Source of the DNA: Halobacteriales archaeon SW_5_70_135
GTDB lineage: Archaea > Halobacteriota > Halobacteria > Halobacteriales > SW-7-71-33
NCBI GenBank assembly: GCA_003022865.1
Contig: PXSK01000036.1
Location: 1-33,068 of the forward strand
DNA: 33,068 nt
Direction of reading: 5' to 3'
Below are positions 25,227 to 33,068 of this stretch, in pieces. A program made the position numbers and the translations under genes. Every line of letters starts with the position of its first letter. Positions within the stretch are counted from its first letter, which is position 1. Below the pieces are notes generated by a model. That model was not told where the DNA came from. It worked only from the letters and a program-made list of their open reading frames with translations, and did not search any database.

Positions 25227-25345
25227 CGGCCCGCGAACGCGACCGACCGGGAGTTCGACCCCCACGGCCGGCTGTCGACGGCCCGGAGGGCGTCCCCGTG
25301 CCGTGCGGCGAACCAGTCGAATTACCGCGAGGCATTTCAAAACCG

Positions 25346-25353
25346 TTTAGTAT
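25346..25353 (+). promoter_or_regulatory. TATA box of the 25378 operon
   Basis: TTTAGTAT lies about 28 bases before the ATG at 25378, the spacing for leaderless transcription. TTCAAAACCG just upstream could be the TFB recognition element. Confidence 0.55.
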
Positions 25354-25377
25354 GTTCGATGTGAATAAGCGGTCACG

Positions 25378-25809
25378 ATGAGCGCGACACCGGCACCGGA
25401 CGTCGAGCGGACGATCGAATATTGCGAACCGGAGGACGTGACGCCCGTGGAAGTCGAGGCCGAGGGGCTCGACTCGACCGCACCGGAGTACCTGCGGGAC
25501 CTGCGACGGGAGTTGACCCACGAGGGGCTCTACCCGACGGGGCTGGTGGTCGACGTCGCCTTCGACGAGGACGGCACGCTCGCCACCCAGCGGGAGGCGG
25601 ACCGCCTGCGCGGGTTCGTTCGCGCGGCGGCCTTCCTCGGTGCCGGCTCGGTGACGGTGCGGGTCCACGAGGTGGCCGACGAGTCCGCGGTGCGGCCGGC
25701 GCTGTCGGCCTGTGCCGAGCGCGCCCGCCGCGAGGGCGTCGAGTTCGACGTCGAGGGGCCGGTGACCGTCTCCGACCCCGACCTCGACCCCGACGAGTAC
25801 GTCGGCTGA
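25378..25809 (+). CDS. Conserved haloarchaeal protein, function unknown
   Basis: 143 aa, acidic. It begins MSATPAPDVERTIEYCEPED at the ATG behind a good TATA box. The fold looks alpha/beta: PEYLRDLRRELTHEGLYPTG, LVVDVAFDEDGTLATQREAD, RLRGFVRAAAFLGAGSVTVR and ACAERARREGVEFDVEG, a run of long helices separated by short strands. No catalytic motif could be recognised. It is the first gene of a two-gene operon and its stop codon directly precedes the methyltransferase ATG. That link suggests a shared role in RNA modification or translation, but this is inference only. I do not recognise a named family with confidence. Confidence 0.65.
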   Translation: MSATPAPDVERTIEYCEPEDVTPVEVEAEGLDSTAPEYLRDLRRELTHEGLYPTGLVVDVAFDEDGTLATQREADRLRGFVRAAAFLGAGSVTVRVHEVADESAVRPALSACAERARREGVEFDVEGPVTVSDPDLDPDEYVG

Positions 25810-26469
25810 ATGGACCGTGCGGCCGTCGAGCGCGCCCTGAGCGGTCTCCGCTCGTTCGCCGACCCCGACCCGACGCTGGAGCAGTATCCGACGCCGACGG
25901 ACCTCGCGGCCCACCTCGTCCACCTCGCCGACCTCCAGGGCGACCTGCGACGCCCGGTCGTCGACCTCGGCGCCGGCACGGGCGTGCTCGCACTCGGCGC
26001 CGCCCTGAAGGGCGCTCGCGTCGTCGGCGTCGAGCGCGACCCCGCCGCCCTGTCGGTCGCCCGCGAGAACGCCCGCGGGCTCGACGCCGCGCACGACCCC
26101 GACTGGGTGCTCGGCGACGCCGCGCGACCCCCCGTCGCGGGGCCGGTCACCGTCCTCGCCAACCCGCCGTTCGGCGCACAGGCGGCCAGCCCGGGCGACC
26201 GGCCGTTCCTCCGGGCGGCCGCCGACGTGGCCGCCGTCTCCTACACCGTCCACAACGCCGGCAGTCGCGAGTTCCTTGAGGCGTTCGTCGCCGACAACGC
26301 CGGGACGATCACCCACGCGTTCCGGGCGACCCTTGAGCTGGACCGGCAGTTCGACTTCCACGAGCGCGACCGCGAGACCGTCGAGACGGTGGTCGTCCGC
26401 GTCGAGTGGGAACGGGCAGACGCGGACACGGACACGGACACGGACGCGAACGCGAGCGCAAGCAGGTAG
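25810..26469 (+). CDS. METTL5-family N6-adenine RNA methyltransferase
   Basis: 219 aa. SAM-dependent methyltransferase of the METTL5 type, which in eukaryotes forms m6A on 18S rRNA. LEQYPTPTDLAAHLVHLADL precedes the SAM motif I VVDLGAGTGVLALGA (51-65), followed by VERDPAALSVARENA (motif II) and the catalytic NPPFG at 118-122 that marks N6-adenine/N-methylation. The C-terminal VHNAGSREFLEAFV is also typical. Likely target: a ribosomal RNA adenine. The last 17 residues are an Asp/Thr repeat made by a GGACAC triplet-type run in the DNA (about 26420-26445). This is a haloacidic tail and not part of the fold. ATG 25810 is adjacent to the preceding stop. Confidence 0.85.
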   Translation: MDRAAVERALSGLRSFADPDPTLEQYPTPTDLAAHLVHLADLQGDLRRPVVDLGAGTGVLALGAALKGARVVGVERDPAALSVARENARGLDAAHDPDWVLGDAARPPVAGPVTVLANPPFGAQAASPGDRPFLRAAADVAAVSYTVHNAGSREFLEAFVADNAGTITHAFRATLELDRQFDFHERDRETVETVVVRVEWERADADTDTDTDANASASR

Positions 26470-26670
26470 TCGAGCCGGCCACGAGCCCGGGCCGACGAGG
26501 ACCCGACGACGGCTGCTGGCGGCGGCCGCACGCGACGGACCGGGGGACGCCGTCCGCGGGCCGGTCGCACCCGGGGAGTACCGCTCCGTCCACTGGAGGG
26601 GTGCGGACCGAGCGCGAGCGTCGGGGCGGGCGCTACCGGCGCGCTCGGCGCCGCGTCCGAGGTGCGGCGG

Positions 26671-28623
26671 TCACTCGTATTCTTCCTTCGAGAGCACGCG
26701 GACGCGAGTGTCGTCGACCGACGCGTAGACGTCGTTCTCGCGGTTCGTGAGCGTGAGACCGCCGGCGGTGACGGACTCGTTCACGCCCGGGACGGGGGCG
26801 GTGTCGACGGAACCGTTCGGCCCCTCGACCGTGACGAAGAAGCCGTCCTCGCCGGGGGCGACGGAGACGTTGCGTCCGGCGATCCGGTCGGCGGCGGTCG
26901 CCGGGTCGGAGCGGAAGGCGAGTCGCCGCTCGCCGTCCTCGGGGTCGAGCCAGACGATGTAGGCGGTGCCGCCGCCGTCGGCGGACCAGCCCCGCCGCAC
27001 AGCCGTCACCGTCCGTCGCCAGCCCGGCCCGCCGACGGTGACGTCGACCTCGCCGTCGAAGGCCAGGCGTCGCGTGGAGACCGTCTGCTGCCAGATCTGG
27101 CGGTCGGGACTGGAGACGATCACCCCGCTCGTGCGCACCGCCGTCGTCTCGTCGAACGCCTCGACGTCGACGAGTGCGACGCGTCTGTTCCGGACGTTCT
27201 CCGCGTAGCCGACGGTGTAGTCGCCGACGGCGACCTGCCGGCTCCCGTCGCCCGGCGCGGCGTCGTCGGCCACCGCGAGCGCCTTCGACCCGACGCCAGG
27301 CCCCGCCGTGAGCCCCAGCCCGACCAGCAGCACGACCACCGCGACCGTCCGCCAGGTGAGCTTCGGGCCGCCCCCGGCGTCGGACCCGCCCTCGCCGGCG
27401 TCCGGCGACGCCCGCGGGTCGGTCTCGGTCTCGCGACCGCCGTCGGCCTCGACGGCGCCGGTGGGTGCCGCGTCGCCGTCGCGGCGACGGCCACGGAGTT
27501 CGAGTCCGCGCAGCGGTCGGTCGGGGGCGGTCAGCGCCGTCGCCACGAGCAGGGCCAGCAGGACGACGAGGACGATCCCCGGACCGCGGTAGAGGACGTA
27601 CGTCTCGTTGCCGCGGAACCAGTAGACGGCCCACAGCGACTGCTCGACGCCCAGAAGCAGCGCCCCGGCCCACAGCCGCAGCGCCGACGGACCGTCGTCG
27701 CGGCGGGCGAAGACGAGCAGGCCGAGGGCGACGCCGACCAGCAGGCCCAGAGCGTGAGCCTGGATGGCGACGCCGGCCCACCACGGGGCCGAGGGGGGAC
27801 TCGGCGTCGCCTCGCTGACGACGACGGGCCGTCGGAGCGCGAAGTAGACGAGCCGCACGGCGCCGACGGTCACCACCGCGACCACCGTGCCGATCGGATA
27901 CCGCACGAGCGCGAAGCCGACGAGGGCGAACACCACGCCGGAGAAGCCGATCACCGGTCCCAGCGAGAACAGACTGGTCACCAGCCCCACCGCGACCGCC
28001 GCCGCCGGCACCACCAGAAAGGCTCGCACCAGCGGGTTCGTCCACGGCGAGCCGAACGACGACGCCCCCCGCTCGCGGGGGAAGTGCCCCCAGGCGTACT
28101 CCGCGAGCGACCCGAAGACGAGCGTCCCCGCGAGGTTGCCGACCAGGTGGCCCGGGCCGTCGTGCGAGAACGGCGCCGTCAGCAGCCCCAGCGGGTACAG
28201 CAACGACCACGCCCGGAACGGCAGCGTCACCGGGTCCGCCCACGCCGCGGCGCCGCCCTGGACGAACAGGTATACCGAGAGCACGCCGCCGACCGTGACG
28301 AGCGTCCCCCAGGGGACGCCCATCACCAGCCGCGAGCGCAGGCGCCGCCCCCAGCGCCCGTCGGGGGCGTCGAGCCGGCGCACGAGTGCCAGCGACCCCG
28401 TCACCGCGAGCGACAGTGTCGCCACCAGCGCCGCGCCCGCGTCGACGACCCCGAGAGCCCAGGCGCCACCGCTCGCGACCAACACGAGCACCGCGCCGAC
28501 CGCGTAGCCGCCGTCGAACCCCAGCGAGCGCGGTCCGGCACGGCCGGCGAGCGCGGCGACGACCGCCGCCGCCGCGACCGGCCCGAACGCCGGCACCAGC
28601 CACGCGAACAATCCCAGCGTCAT
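26671..28623 (-). CDS. Rhomboid intramembrane serine protease with a large C-terminal extension
   Basis: 650 aa from ATG 28623, preferred over a GTG 18 bases earlier because GGGGGAG lies upstream. The rhomboid core has the N-terminal membrane helices, HLVGN (His159, Asn163), the active-site [12 protein letters not shown] with Ser228, and His290 in [15 protein letters not shown], giving the Ser/His dyad. Two or three more helices follow, then an acidic linker of about 60 residues ([20 protein letters not shown]), one transmembrane helix ([17 protein letters not shown]) and an outside domain of about 220 residues with a beta-strand-rich pattern and no known family. Such an extension is unlike bacterial GlpG. 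It may bind or present substrate. Ends by the METTL5 region with a gap of about 200 bases, in which nothing was identified. Confidence 0.85.
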   Translation of the reverse strand: MTLGLFAWLVPAFGPVAAAAVVAALAGRAGPRSLGFDGGYAVGAVLVLVASGGAWALGVVDAGAALVATLSLAVTGSLALVRRLDAPDGRWGRRLRSRLVMGVPWGTLVTVGGVLSVYLFVQGGAAAWADPVTLPFRAWSLLYPLGLLTAPFSHDGPGHLVGNLAGTLVFGSLAEYAWGHFPRERGASSFGSPWTNPLVRAFLVVPAAAVAVGLVTSLFSLGPVIGFSGVVFALVGFALVRYPIGTVVAVVTVGAVRLVYFALRRPVVVSEATPSPPSAPWWAGVAIQAHALGLLVGVALGLLVFARRDDGPSALRLWAGALLLGVEQSLWAVYWFRGNETYVLYRGPGIVLVVLLALLVATALTAPDRPLRGLELRGRRRDGDAAPTGAVEADGGRETETDPRASPDAGEGGSDAGGGPKLTWRTVAVVVLLVGLGLTAGPGVGSKALAVADDAAPGDGSRQVAVGDYTVGYAENVRNRRVALVDVEAFDETTAVRTSGVIVSSPDRQIWQQTVSTRRLAFDGEVDVTVGGPGWRRTVTAVRRGWSADGGGTAYIVWLDPEDGERRLAFRSDPATAADRIAGRNVSVAPGEDGFFVTVEGPNGSVDTAPVPGVNESVTAGGLTLTNRENDVYASVDDTRVRVLSKEEYE

Positions 28624-28712
28624 CGACTCCCCCTCGGACACGCGCCGGCTTCAACCTTGCCCGGCCCCCGGCCTCCGGCCCCGGACGCCCGCCGGCCGCG
28701 GGCGGATCGCAA

Positions 28713-28720
28713 CCTACAAG
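28713..28720 (+). promoter_or_regulatory. TATA-like element of rpoL
   Basis: CCTACAAG is centred about 27 bases before the rpoL ATG at 28744 and is the common haloarchaeal housekeeping-promoter form. A leaderless transcript is likely. Confidence 0.45.
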
Positions 28721-28743
28721 CGCGTCTCCACGAAGGCGTTGGT

Positions 28744-29028
28744 ATGCAACTGCGCGTCGTCGAGAGCGAGGACCAGGAACTCGTCATCGAGATCGGCGGC
28801 GAGGACCACACCTTCATGAACGTCCTCAAGTCGGCACTGCTGGAGACCGACGGGGTGTCGGCCGCCACCTACGACGTGAACCCCGAGCAGTCCGGCGGCC
28901 AGACGGAGCCGCTGCTGACGATCAAGACCGAGGAAGACACCGACCCCCTGGCGGCGCTCGAACGCGGCGCCGAGCGCGTCACCGAGAAAACCACCGAGTT
29001 CCGCGACGCCTTCGAGACCGCCGTCTGA
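28744..29028 (+). CDS. rpoL: DNA-directed RNA polymerase subunit L (Rpo11)
   Basis: 94 aa, the archaeal counterpart of Rpb11. It pairs with subunit D to form the alpha-dimer-like assembly platform of RNA polymerase. The conserved [19 protein letters not shown] is the family signature for the dimerisation helix, followed by [19 protein letters not shown] and [20 protein letters not shown]. The length is typical (about 90-95). ATG 28744 is well supported by the promoter spacing. Neighbours are a rhomboid protease (divergent) and, downstream, a long repeat-containing spacer. It is a single-copy core gene, useful as a phylogenetic marker. Confidence 0.96.
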   Translation: MQLRVVESEDQELVIEIGGEDHTFMNVLKSALLETDGVSAATYDVNPEQSGGQTEPLLTIKTEEDTDPLAALERGAERVTEKTTEFRDAFETAV

Positions 29029-29091
29029 CGGTTACGACCCCCTCCCGCTGCCGGCCGTCGACCCTCGACTACCGACCCCCGAACGACACCC

Positions 29092-29105
29092 TTCCGCGCG
29101 CGGAA
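29092..29105. repeat. 14-bp perfect palindrome
   Basis: TTCCGCGCGCGGAA lies 64 bases behind the rpoL stop. It could be a protein-binding site or a hairpin. It lacks the U-rich tail expected of a bacterial-type terminator, and archaeal termination relies on T-runs that are absent here. Confidence 0.3.
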
Positions 29106-29120
29106 TCCCCTTCTACACGC

Positions 29121-29285
29121 GAAACTGTTCGGTTTGCGCATAAAATCCGCCAGTTTGCTCGCGAACCCCGAGTGACGACGGGTTTTGTGCGTGAAAACGT
29201 CACAGAACGGGGCTCAGCGCGCGAAACCGTCGGGTTTGCTCGCGAGACTCGCCGGTCTGCGCGCGAACGTGCCACGGCTCGGTCG
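29121..29285. repeat. Degenerate tandem repeat, period 21 (two units of 30)
   Basis: Seven consecutive units begin with GA(A/G)A or a variant of it, and most end in TTTGC(G/T)CGC: 29121-29141, 29142-29162, 29163-29192 (30), 29193-29222 (30), 29223-29243, 29244-29264, 29265-29285. A typical unit is GAAACCGTCGGGTTTGCTCGC. Since 21 and 30 are multiples of 3, both strands read as peptide repeats without stops. Neither has a credible start and ending. The rest of the rpoL to dabA spacer (29029-29533) shows no gene. Confidence 0.55.
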
Positions 29286-29533
29286 TTCGGCAGTCTCTGG
29301 CCAGCGGTGAGAAAGCGTTTCCCGTCCTGCGCTCTAACCGAGGGTGCGTGCCACAGTCCCCGTCCGAGGCGCCACCAGGCGACGATGACCGGCGGAGAAC
29401 CCGGGCACGCGACACCGGTTCGCCCCCGCACCCACAGGGCGCGCCCCGCACGAGGGTTTCCCGGCCGACCGCGGCACACGCCTGGGATGAGGCCGGCCGT
29501 TAGTGGCCGGGGCGACACCGTCTCCGCGAGCGG

Positions 29534-31921
29534 TCAGTCCTCCGGTTCGGCCGTCGTCGACGCGCCCTGCGCCGGGTCGACGACCGCCAGCGACAGCCAG
29601 CCGTTGTCGAGCAGGTCGAGGAAGTGGTCGTCCGCCTCCAGCACCGCCGTGACGCGGTCGACCGGCGCGTGGACGACGACCGACAGCCGCAGCGGCTGAT
29701 GGTAGAGTTCGTCGTCGGCGGCACGCAGCGACTGCAGCGGCAGGCCGGTCATCAGGTCGCCGCCGTTGCCCTGGTAGACGCCGACGTTGCCGACCGGGTT
29801 CTGGGTGACCTTCGACCCGCTGCCGTAGACGGCGCCGTCGACGGTCGCGAAGTAGTACTGTGCGCTGATCCACTGTGCGACCACGCCCGGCCCGGTCAGG
29901 ATCGCCGCCAGCGCCTCGCCGTCGGGGTCGGTCGCCGGGTCGTAGGAGTGGAGAAAGACGCGACCGTCGAGGTCGAGGTCGGCGGTGAGCGACCGGGGAC
30001 CGATGACGAAGGCGGCGTTGCCGGCCAGCCCCCACTCCGGGCGCGTCTCCGCCCAGTCGGCGGCGCGACGCTCCGTCTCGCGGACCGCAGTCGCCGAGTC
30101 GTCGCCCGTCGCGGCGGTCCGTTCGGCGGCCGCCGTCTCCCGGGCCGTCGCGAGGTCCGTGCGCAGCCGTTCGAGCGCCGCGCGGTGGCTCTCGGGCACG
30201 TCACCGTCGAACAGCGCCACCTCGTCGGTCGTGGTGTTGTGTTCGCCGGCGAGGAAGTGGGTGTCCTCGGGCACGTCGATCCCCCGGTCGCGCAGGCGGT
30301 CCCGCACCGCCGGGTCGTTGCAGACCGCCGCGAGCACGCGGGCGCTCGGGCCGCCGGGGTTGCCGGCACAGGCGCCACAGTCCAGGCTGGCGTCGAACGG
30401 GTTGTTCGCCGTCCGTCCGGCGTGGCCGACGAGGACGACGAGCCGGCCGAACTGCCGCCAGCCGGTCGTCTCGAAGACCCCCGCGGCGTACTCGACCCGC
30501 TCGTCCAGAGAGAGTCCCGTCGGCAGGTCCGCCCCGCCGTCCTCGTCGCCGCGGCCGTCGAGGTCGGGCCGGCAGAACTCGTGGGCGGCGGGGACCCGGT
30601 CGGTGACGGCGCTCCGGAGGTCGTACGTCCGCTCGGGCAGGAGGGTGCGGACGGCGAGCGAGAGGCCGTAGCCGCCGCCGGCGGTCTCGACGAAGCTGAA
30701 CGCCGTCGCCGGGTTCGACGCCAGCTCCGTCACGAGGTCACGACACGCCTTCCGGACGCCGGTCAGCCGGTCGTGTCGCTCGCGGTGCCGCGAGTCGCCG
30801 ACGGGCCGGTCGTCGATCCGGTGGACGGCGTCGACGATCGGCGGACAGGCGTCGACCGTGACCGCGTCCCCGTAGCCGCCGTAGCGCATCGGAATCCCGA
30901 AGAAGCCGGCGAAGCCGTGGGTCTCGTAGTCGCCGGTCGCCTCGACGTGGCGCCGGATCACCTCCGAGCGGGTGTCGATACAGAAGACGAGCTGGGCGTC
31001 CGGCCGGTCATCTCCGTCCCCCTCGTCGGCCGTCGAGGCCGCCCGCCCGGCGACGGCCTCGACCAGCTCCCGCCGATACGTCGCCTCCCAGGCGCGCAGC
31101 CAGGCCGCCGGCAGCGGGGCGTCGCCGTCTCCCGGCGTCGGGACGTCGGGGTGGGGCGAGCGGTCGACGGGGGCGTCGAACAGGTCTGTCAGCACCAGCC
31201 GGACGGCGAGATACTCGACGAGCGTGACCGGGGCGGTCGACGCCCAGGTGTCGCCCTCGCCCTCGCCCTCGCCCGCCTCGGCGTGGCGTCTGACCAGGCC
31301 GGTCCAGCCGGGCAGCGCCGCGAACTGTGACTCGACGACCGACGGCCAGCGCTCGCGCGGACGGTCGTCGAGCAGCGACCGGACCGCGACGGCCGGCCGC
31401 TCGGGGTAGTCCGGGACCGCCGCCCGGTCGGGGACCGACCGGTCGTGGGGCGCCACCGCGCGGAAGGCGGCGTAGAAGCCGTCCTCGCGGTCGGGCATCG
31501 GCCACTCGGCCTGCCCCCGGTCGAGGTGGGCGGCGAGCCACTTCGACAGCACCCGGTCGACGGCGTCGGTGGCGGGGTCGCACGCTCGCTCGCGCCGCCG
31601 TTCGCGGTCGGCGGCGGCCATGCGGTCGAGCAGCGACTCGGGCGAGGCCTCGTAACCGGCGGCGTCGAGTGCCGCCGCGAGCGTCTCGGGGTCGATCCGC
31701 CCGTCGGCCCAGGCGCGACGGAACGTCTCTGCGGACGGGTAGCCGTGCCCGCCGAACAGCCGTCGGCCCTGTTCGACGGCCTCGGTGAACGGCCGGTCCT
31801 CGAACCCGGACAGCGGGTTGGCGGTGACGAAGGAGTGAAGTGGCCAGGACTGCCCGACGACGGCGGCCGCCTCGGCGACGAGCGCCTCGACGTCCGCCTC
31901 GGCGGCCGTCTCAGCGCTCAT
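29534..31921 (-). CDS. dabA: Inorganic carbon uptake protein DabA (DUF2309)
   Basis: 795 aa, cytosolic subunit of the DabAB DIC pump. Family members have a beta-carbonic-anhydrase-like zinc site. The likely ligands are all visible: Cys314 and Asp316 in LVFCIDTRSE, His500 in LVVLVGHAGRTANNPF, and Cys515 in DASLDCGACAGNPGGPSARV. The N-terminal QSWPLHSFVTANPLSGF and the C-terminal GNVGVYQGNGGDLMTGLPLQ are also standard. The length (about 800) is normal. ATG 31921 starts within the end of dabB (overlap 11 bases), so the two are coupled. An acidic insertion near 215-225 (repeated Glu-Gly) is a haloadaptive loop. DabA itself is not membrane-bound and works with DabB, which is thought to use the proton gradient. 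Confidence 0.93.
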   Translation of the reverse strand: MSAETAAEADVEALVAEAAAVVGQSWPLHSFVTANPLSGFEDRPFTEAVEQGRRLFGGHGYPSAETFRRAWADGRIDPETLAAALDAAGYEASPESLLDRMAAADRERRRERACDPATDAVDRVLSKWLAAHLDRGQAEWPMPDREDGFYAAFRAVAPHDRSVPDRAAVPDYPERPAVAVRSLLDDRPRERWPSVVESQFAALPGWTGLVRRHAEAGEGEGEGDTWASTAPVTLVEYLAVRLVLTDLFDAPVDRSPHPDVPTPGDGDAPLPAAWLRAWEATYRRELVEAVAGRAASTADEGDGDDRPDAQLVFCIDTRSEVIRRHVEATGDYETHGFAGFFGIPMRYGGYGDAVTVDACPPIVDAVHRIDDRPVGDSRHRERHDRLTGVRKACRDLVTELASNPATAFSFVETAGGGYGLSLAVRTLLPERTYDLRSAVTDRVPAAHEFCRPDLDGRGDEDGGADLPTGLSLDERVEYAAGVFETTGWRQFGRLVVLVGHAGRTANNPFDASLDCGACAGNPGGPSARVLAAVCNDPAVRDRLRDRGIDVPEDTHFLAGEHNTTTDEVALFDGDVPESHRAALERLRTDLATARETAAAERTAATGDDSATAVRETERRAADWAETRPEWGLAGNAAFVIGPRSLTADLDLDGRVFLHSYDPATDPDGEALAAILTGPGVVAQWISAQYYFATVDGAVYGSGSKVTQNPVGNVGVYQGNGGDLMTGLPLQSLRAADDELYHQPLRLSVVVHAPVDRVTAVLEADDHFLDLLDNGWLSLAVVDPAQGASTTAEPED

Positions 31922-33068
31922 CGTACTCCCTCCGTGTGGTCAGCAACGTGTCACCCGGCGGCTGTGTGGCGTTGACCAGCGCCACGTACAGCCGGCGGCT
32001 CCGCGCGTAGGCGCCGCGCTCGACGGCGACGTACGCGAGCAGGAAGGCGACGGCGAGGACGGCATGGAGCGGGTGCAGTCCCGTCGGGGCGGTGACGACT
32101 GGCAGGTCGGCCATCGCCGAGGCGACGACGACGTAGACGCCGCCGTAGACGGCGATCGCCGGCAGGAAGACGACCGGAACGGCGACGTACCGCACGGTCG
32201 CCGGCAGCGAGGTGCGCCCGACGGCGCCGCGGGCCGTCCGCAGCGTCGTCAGGACGACCAGCAGCGTGAGCAGCAGTCCGCCGTCGGCGCTGGTCCCCTT
32301 ACCGGTGAGGAGGGTGAAGACGGCGCCGCCGGCGAGCGCGGTGACGGCGGTGGCGGCGAGGCCGACGAGGCCGACCGTCTCCGGCTCGTCGTCCGGGTCG
32401 GGAGCGGTGTGCTCGACGCGGCCGCCGGCCGAGAGGAAGCGGTAGGCCTTGTAACAGCCGTGGAGCACGAGGTGGGTGATCGCGGCGGCGAAGAAGCCGA
32501 GCCCGGCCTGCATCGTCATGAAGCCCATCTGCCCGACGGTCGAGCAGCCGAGCCGGCGCTTCACGTCGGGCTGGACGGACTTCAGGGGCTTACCCAGGAG
32601 GGCGCTCGTCGCGCCGACGGCGGCGACCGAGAGGAGGAGCGCGGGCTCGACGGTCAGCAGCGGGGCGACCCGCGCCAGCAGTATCCCGCCGGCGTTGACG
32701 AAGCCGGCGTGCATCAGCGCCGAGGCGGGCGTGGGTGCGGTCATCGAGCCGAGCAGCCAGCCGTGAAACGGGACCAGCGCCGACTGGACCGCCGCCGCCA
32801 GGACGAGCGCGACGGCGACGAGGGCGAACGGCCCCGGCGACGCGCGGAGCGAGGTCGCGGCGGCCGCGACGCCGGAGACCGTCGTCGTCCCGGTCGTCAG
32901 CCACAGCGTCCCGAACGCGACCGCGAGCAGGCCGCCGCCGGCGAGCAGGTACCGCCGGGTCAGTCGGGCCGCCGCCCGCGCCTGTGGCCAGTCGCGGTCG
33001 TGCCCCACCAGGTCGGCCATGATCAGCCCCATGAGGACCCAGGCGGCCGCGAACAGCAGCAGGCTCTC
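31911..33068 (-). CDS. dabB: DabB, proton-conducting NuoL-like subunit of the carbon pump (partial, 3' end)
   Basis: 385 residues are visible. The gene continues beyond the window, so the N-terminal third is missing. It belongs to the NuoL/MrpA/HyfB membrane proton-transporter family. Recognisable are VQSALVPFHGWLLGSMTAPTP and ASALMHAGFVNAGGILLARV, which form the conserved family motif with Pro, His and Ala/Met around the proton channel. GCSTVGQMGFMTMQAGLG and THLVLHGCYKAYRFLSAGG follow, with Lys and His residues typical of these subunits. The position just upstream of dabA with overlapping ends fixes its role as DabB and not as a respiratory-complex or cation-antiporter subunit. No nuo or mrp genes are seen next to it. 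Confidence 0.9.
   Translation of the reverse strand, partial: ESLLLFAAAWVLMGLIMADLVGHDRDWPQARAAARLTRRYLLAGGGLLAVAFGTLWLTTGTTTVSGVAAAATSLRASPGPFALVAVALVLAAAVQSALVPFHGWLLGSMTAPTPASALMHAGFVNAGGILLARVAPLLTVEPALLLSVAAVGATSALLGKPLKSVQPDVKRRLGCSTVGQMGFMTMQAGLGFFAAAITHLVLHGCYKAYRFLSAGGRVEHTAPDPDDEPETVGLVGLAATAVTALAGGAVFTLLTGKGTSADGGLLLTLLVVLTTLRTARGAVGRTSLPATVRYVAVPVVFLPAIAVYGGVYVVVASAMADLPVVTAPTGLHPLHAVLAVAFLLAYVAVERGAYARSRRLYVALVNATQPPGDTLLTTRREYDER

Noticed and set aside
26662-29028. 788-codon plus-strand open frame spanning the rhomboid and rpoL region
   Set aside because: It is opposite the rhomboid protein and only its final 94 codons, rpoL, are real.
29092-29105. Rho-independent terminator behind rpoL
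   Set aside because: The palindrome has no T-run behind it and archaea do not use that mechanism as bacteria do.
29121-29285. CRISPR array
   Set aside because: Units are contiguous and degenerate, without constant direct repeats separated by unique spacers, and no cas genes are near.
29069-29518. Minus-strand open frame reading SRANxTV-like repeats
   Set aside because: Both strands are open only because the repeat is 21/30 bases; there is no good start, promoter or homologue, so it is listed as a repeat.

Overview
The window is a very GC-rich piece of a haloarchaeal (class Halobacteria) chromosome. Four things indicate this: acidic, Asp/Glu-rich proteins throughout; archaea-specific genes (RNA polymerase subunit L, a METTL5-type methyltransferase, a geranylgeranyl-reductase-family flavoprotein); AT-rich TATA boxes 25-30 bases upstream of start codons (leaderless genes); and families typical of haloarchaea. 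Genus and species cannot be named from the sequence alone.

Layout. 1-4366: the tail of a truncated FAD oxidoreductase, then an hyuA-hyuB (hydantoinase/oxoprolinase) pair. 4367-5316: a frameshifted small membrane-protein gene, short degenerate repeats and a four-helix membrane protein. 5401-8934: the most unusual part, a tight five-gene plus-strand operon encoding acyl carrier protein, ketosynthase, holo-ACP synthase, malonyl transacylase and ketoacyl reductase, i.e. the core of an ACP-dependent type II fatty acid or polyketide synthase. Most archaea lack such a system. A convergent MDR-family oxidoreductase (8953-9915) is a possible but unproven enoyl reductase partner. 10066-14111: a lipoprotein, a broken small membrane gene, a TRAM protein, a MOSC protein, a 29-codon leaderless ORF and a DUF6498-like membrane protein. 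14218-18522: tRNA-Glu(CTC) with a degenerate copy of its 3' end, thyX, a geranylgeranyl-reductase-family flavoprotein, an enoyl-CoA hydratase relic and an MFS transporter. 18607-20090: a solo TnpB (IS200/IS605, IS1341-type) element with hairpins at both ends. 20122-25130: a 2-hydroxyacid dehydrogenase, aspartate-semialdehyde dehydrogenase, an MBL-fold hydrolase, and a minus-strand operon of DUF5827-like protein, P-loop ATPase and a frameshifted APH-family kinase. 25378-29028: a hypothetical protein plus METTL5-like methyltransferase pair, a rhomboid protease with a large C-terminal extension, and rpoL. 29121-29285: a 21/30-base degenerate tandem repeat. 29534-33068: dabA and the 3' part of dabB, an inorganic-carbon uptake system, running off the window edge.

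How the genes work together. The ACP operon forms a coherent pathway: AcpS loads phosphopantetheine on ACP, FabD charges it with malonyl, the ketosynthase condenses, and FabG reduces. No dehydratase, KAS III or thioesterase is present in the window, so the product is open. DabA and DabB form a two-subunit bicarbonate/CO2 uptake complex. Several genes are broken (oxidoreductase, two small membrane proteins, enoyl-CoA hydratase, APH kinase), which points to local gene decay, to indel errors in GC-rich sequence, or to both.
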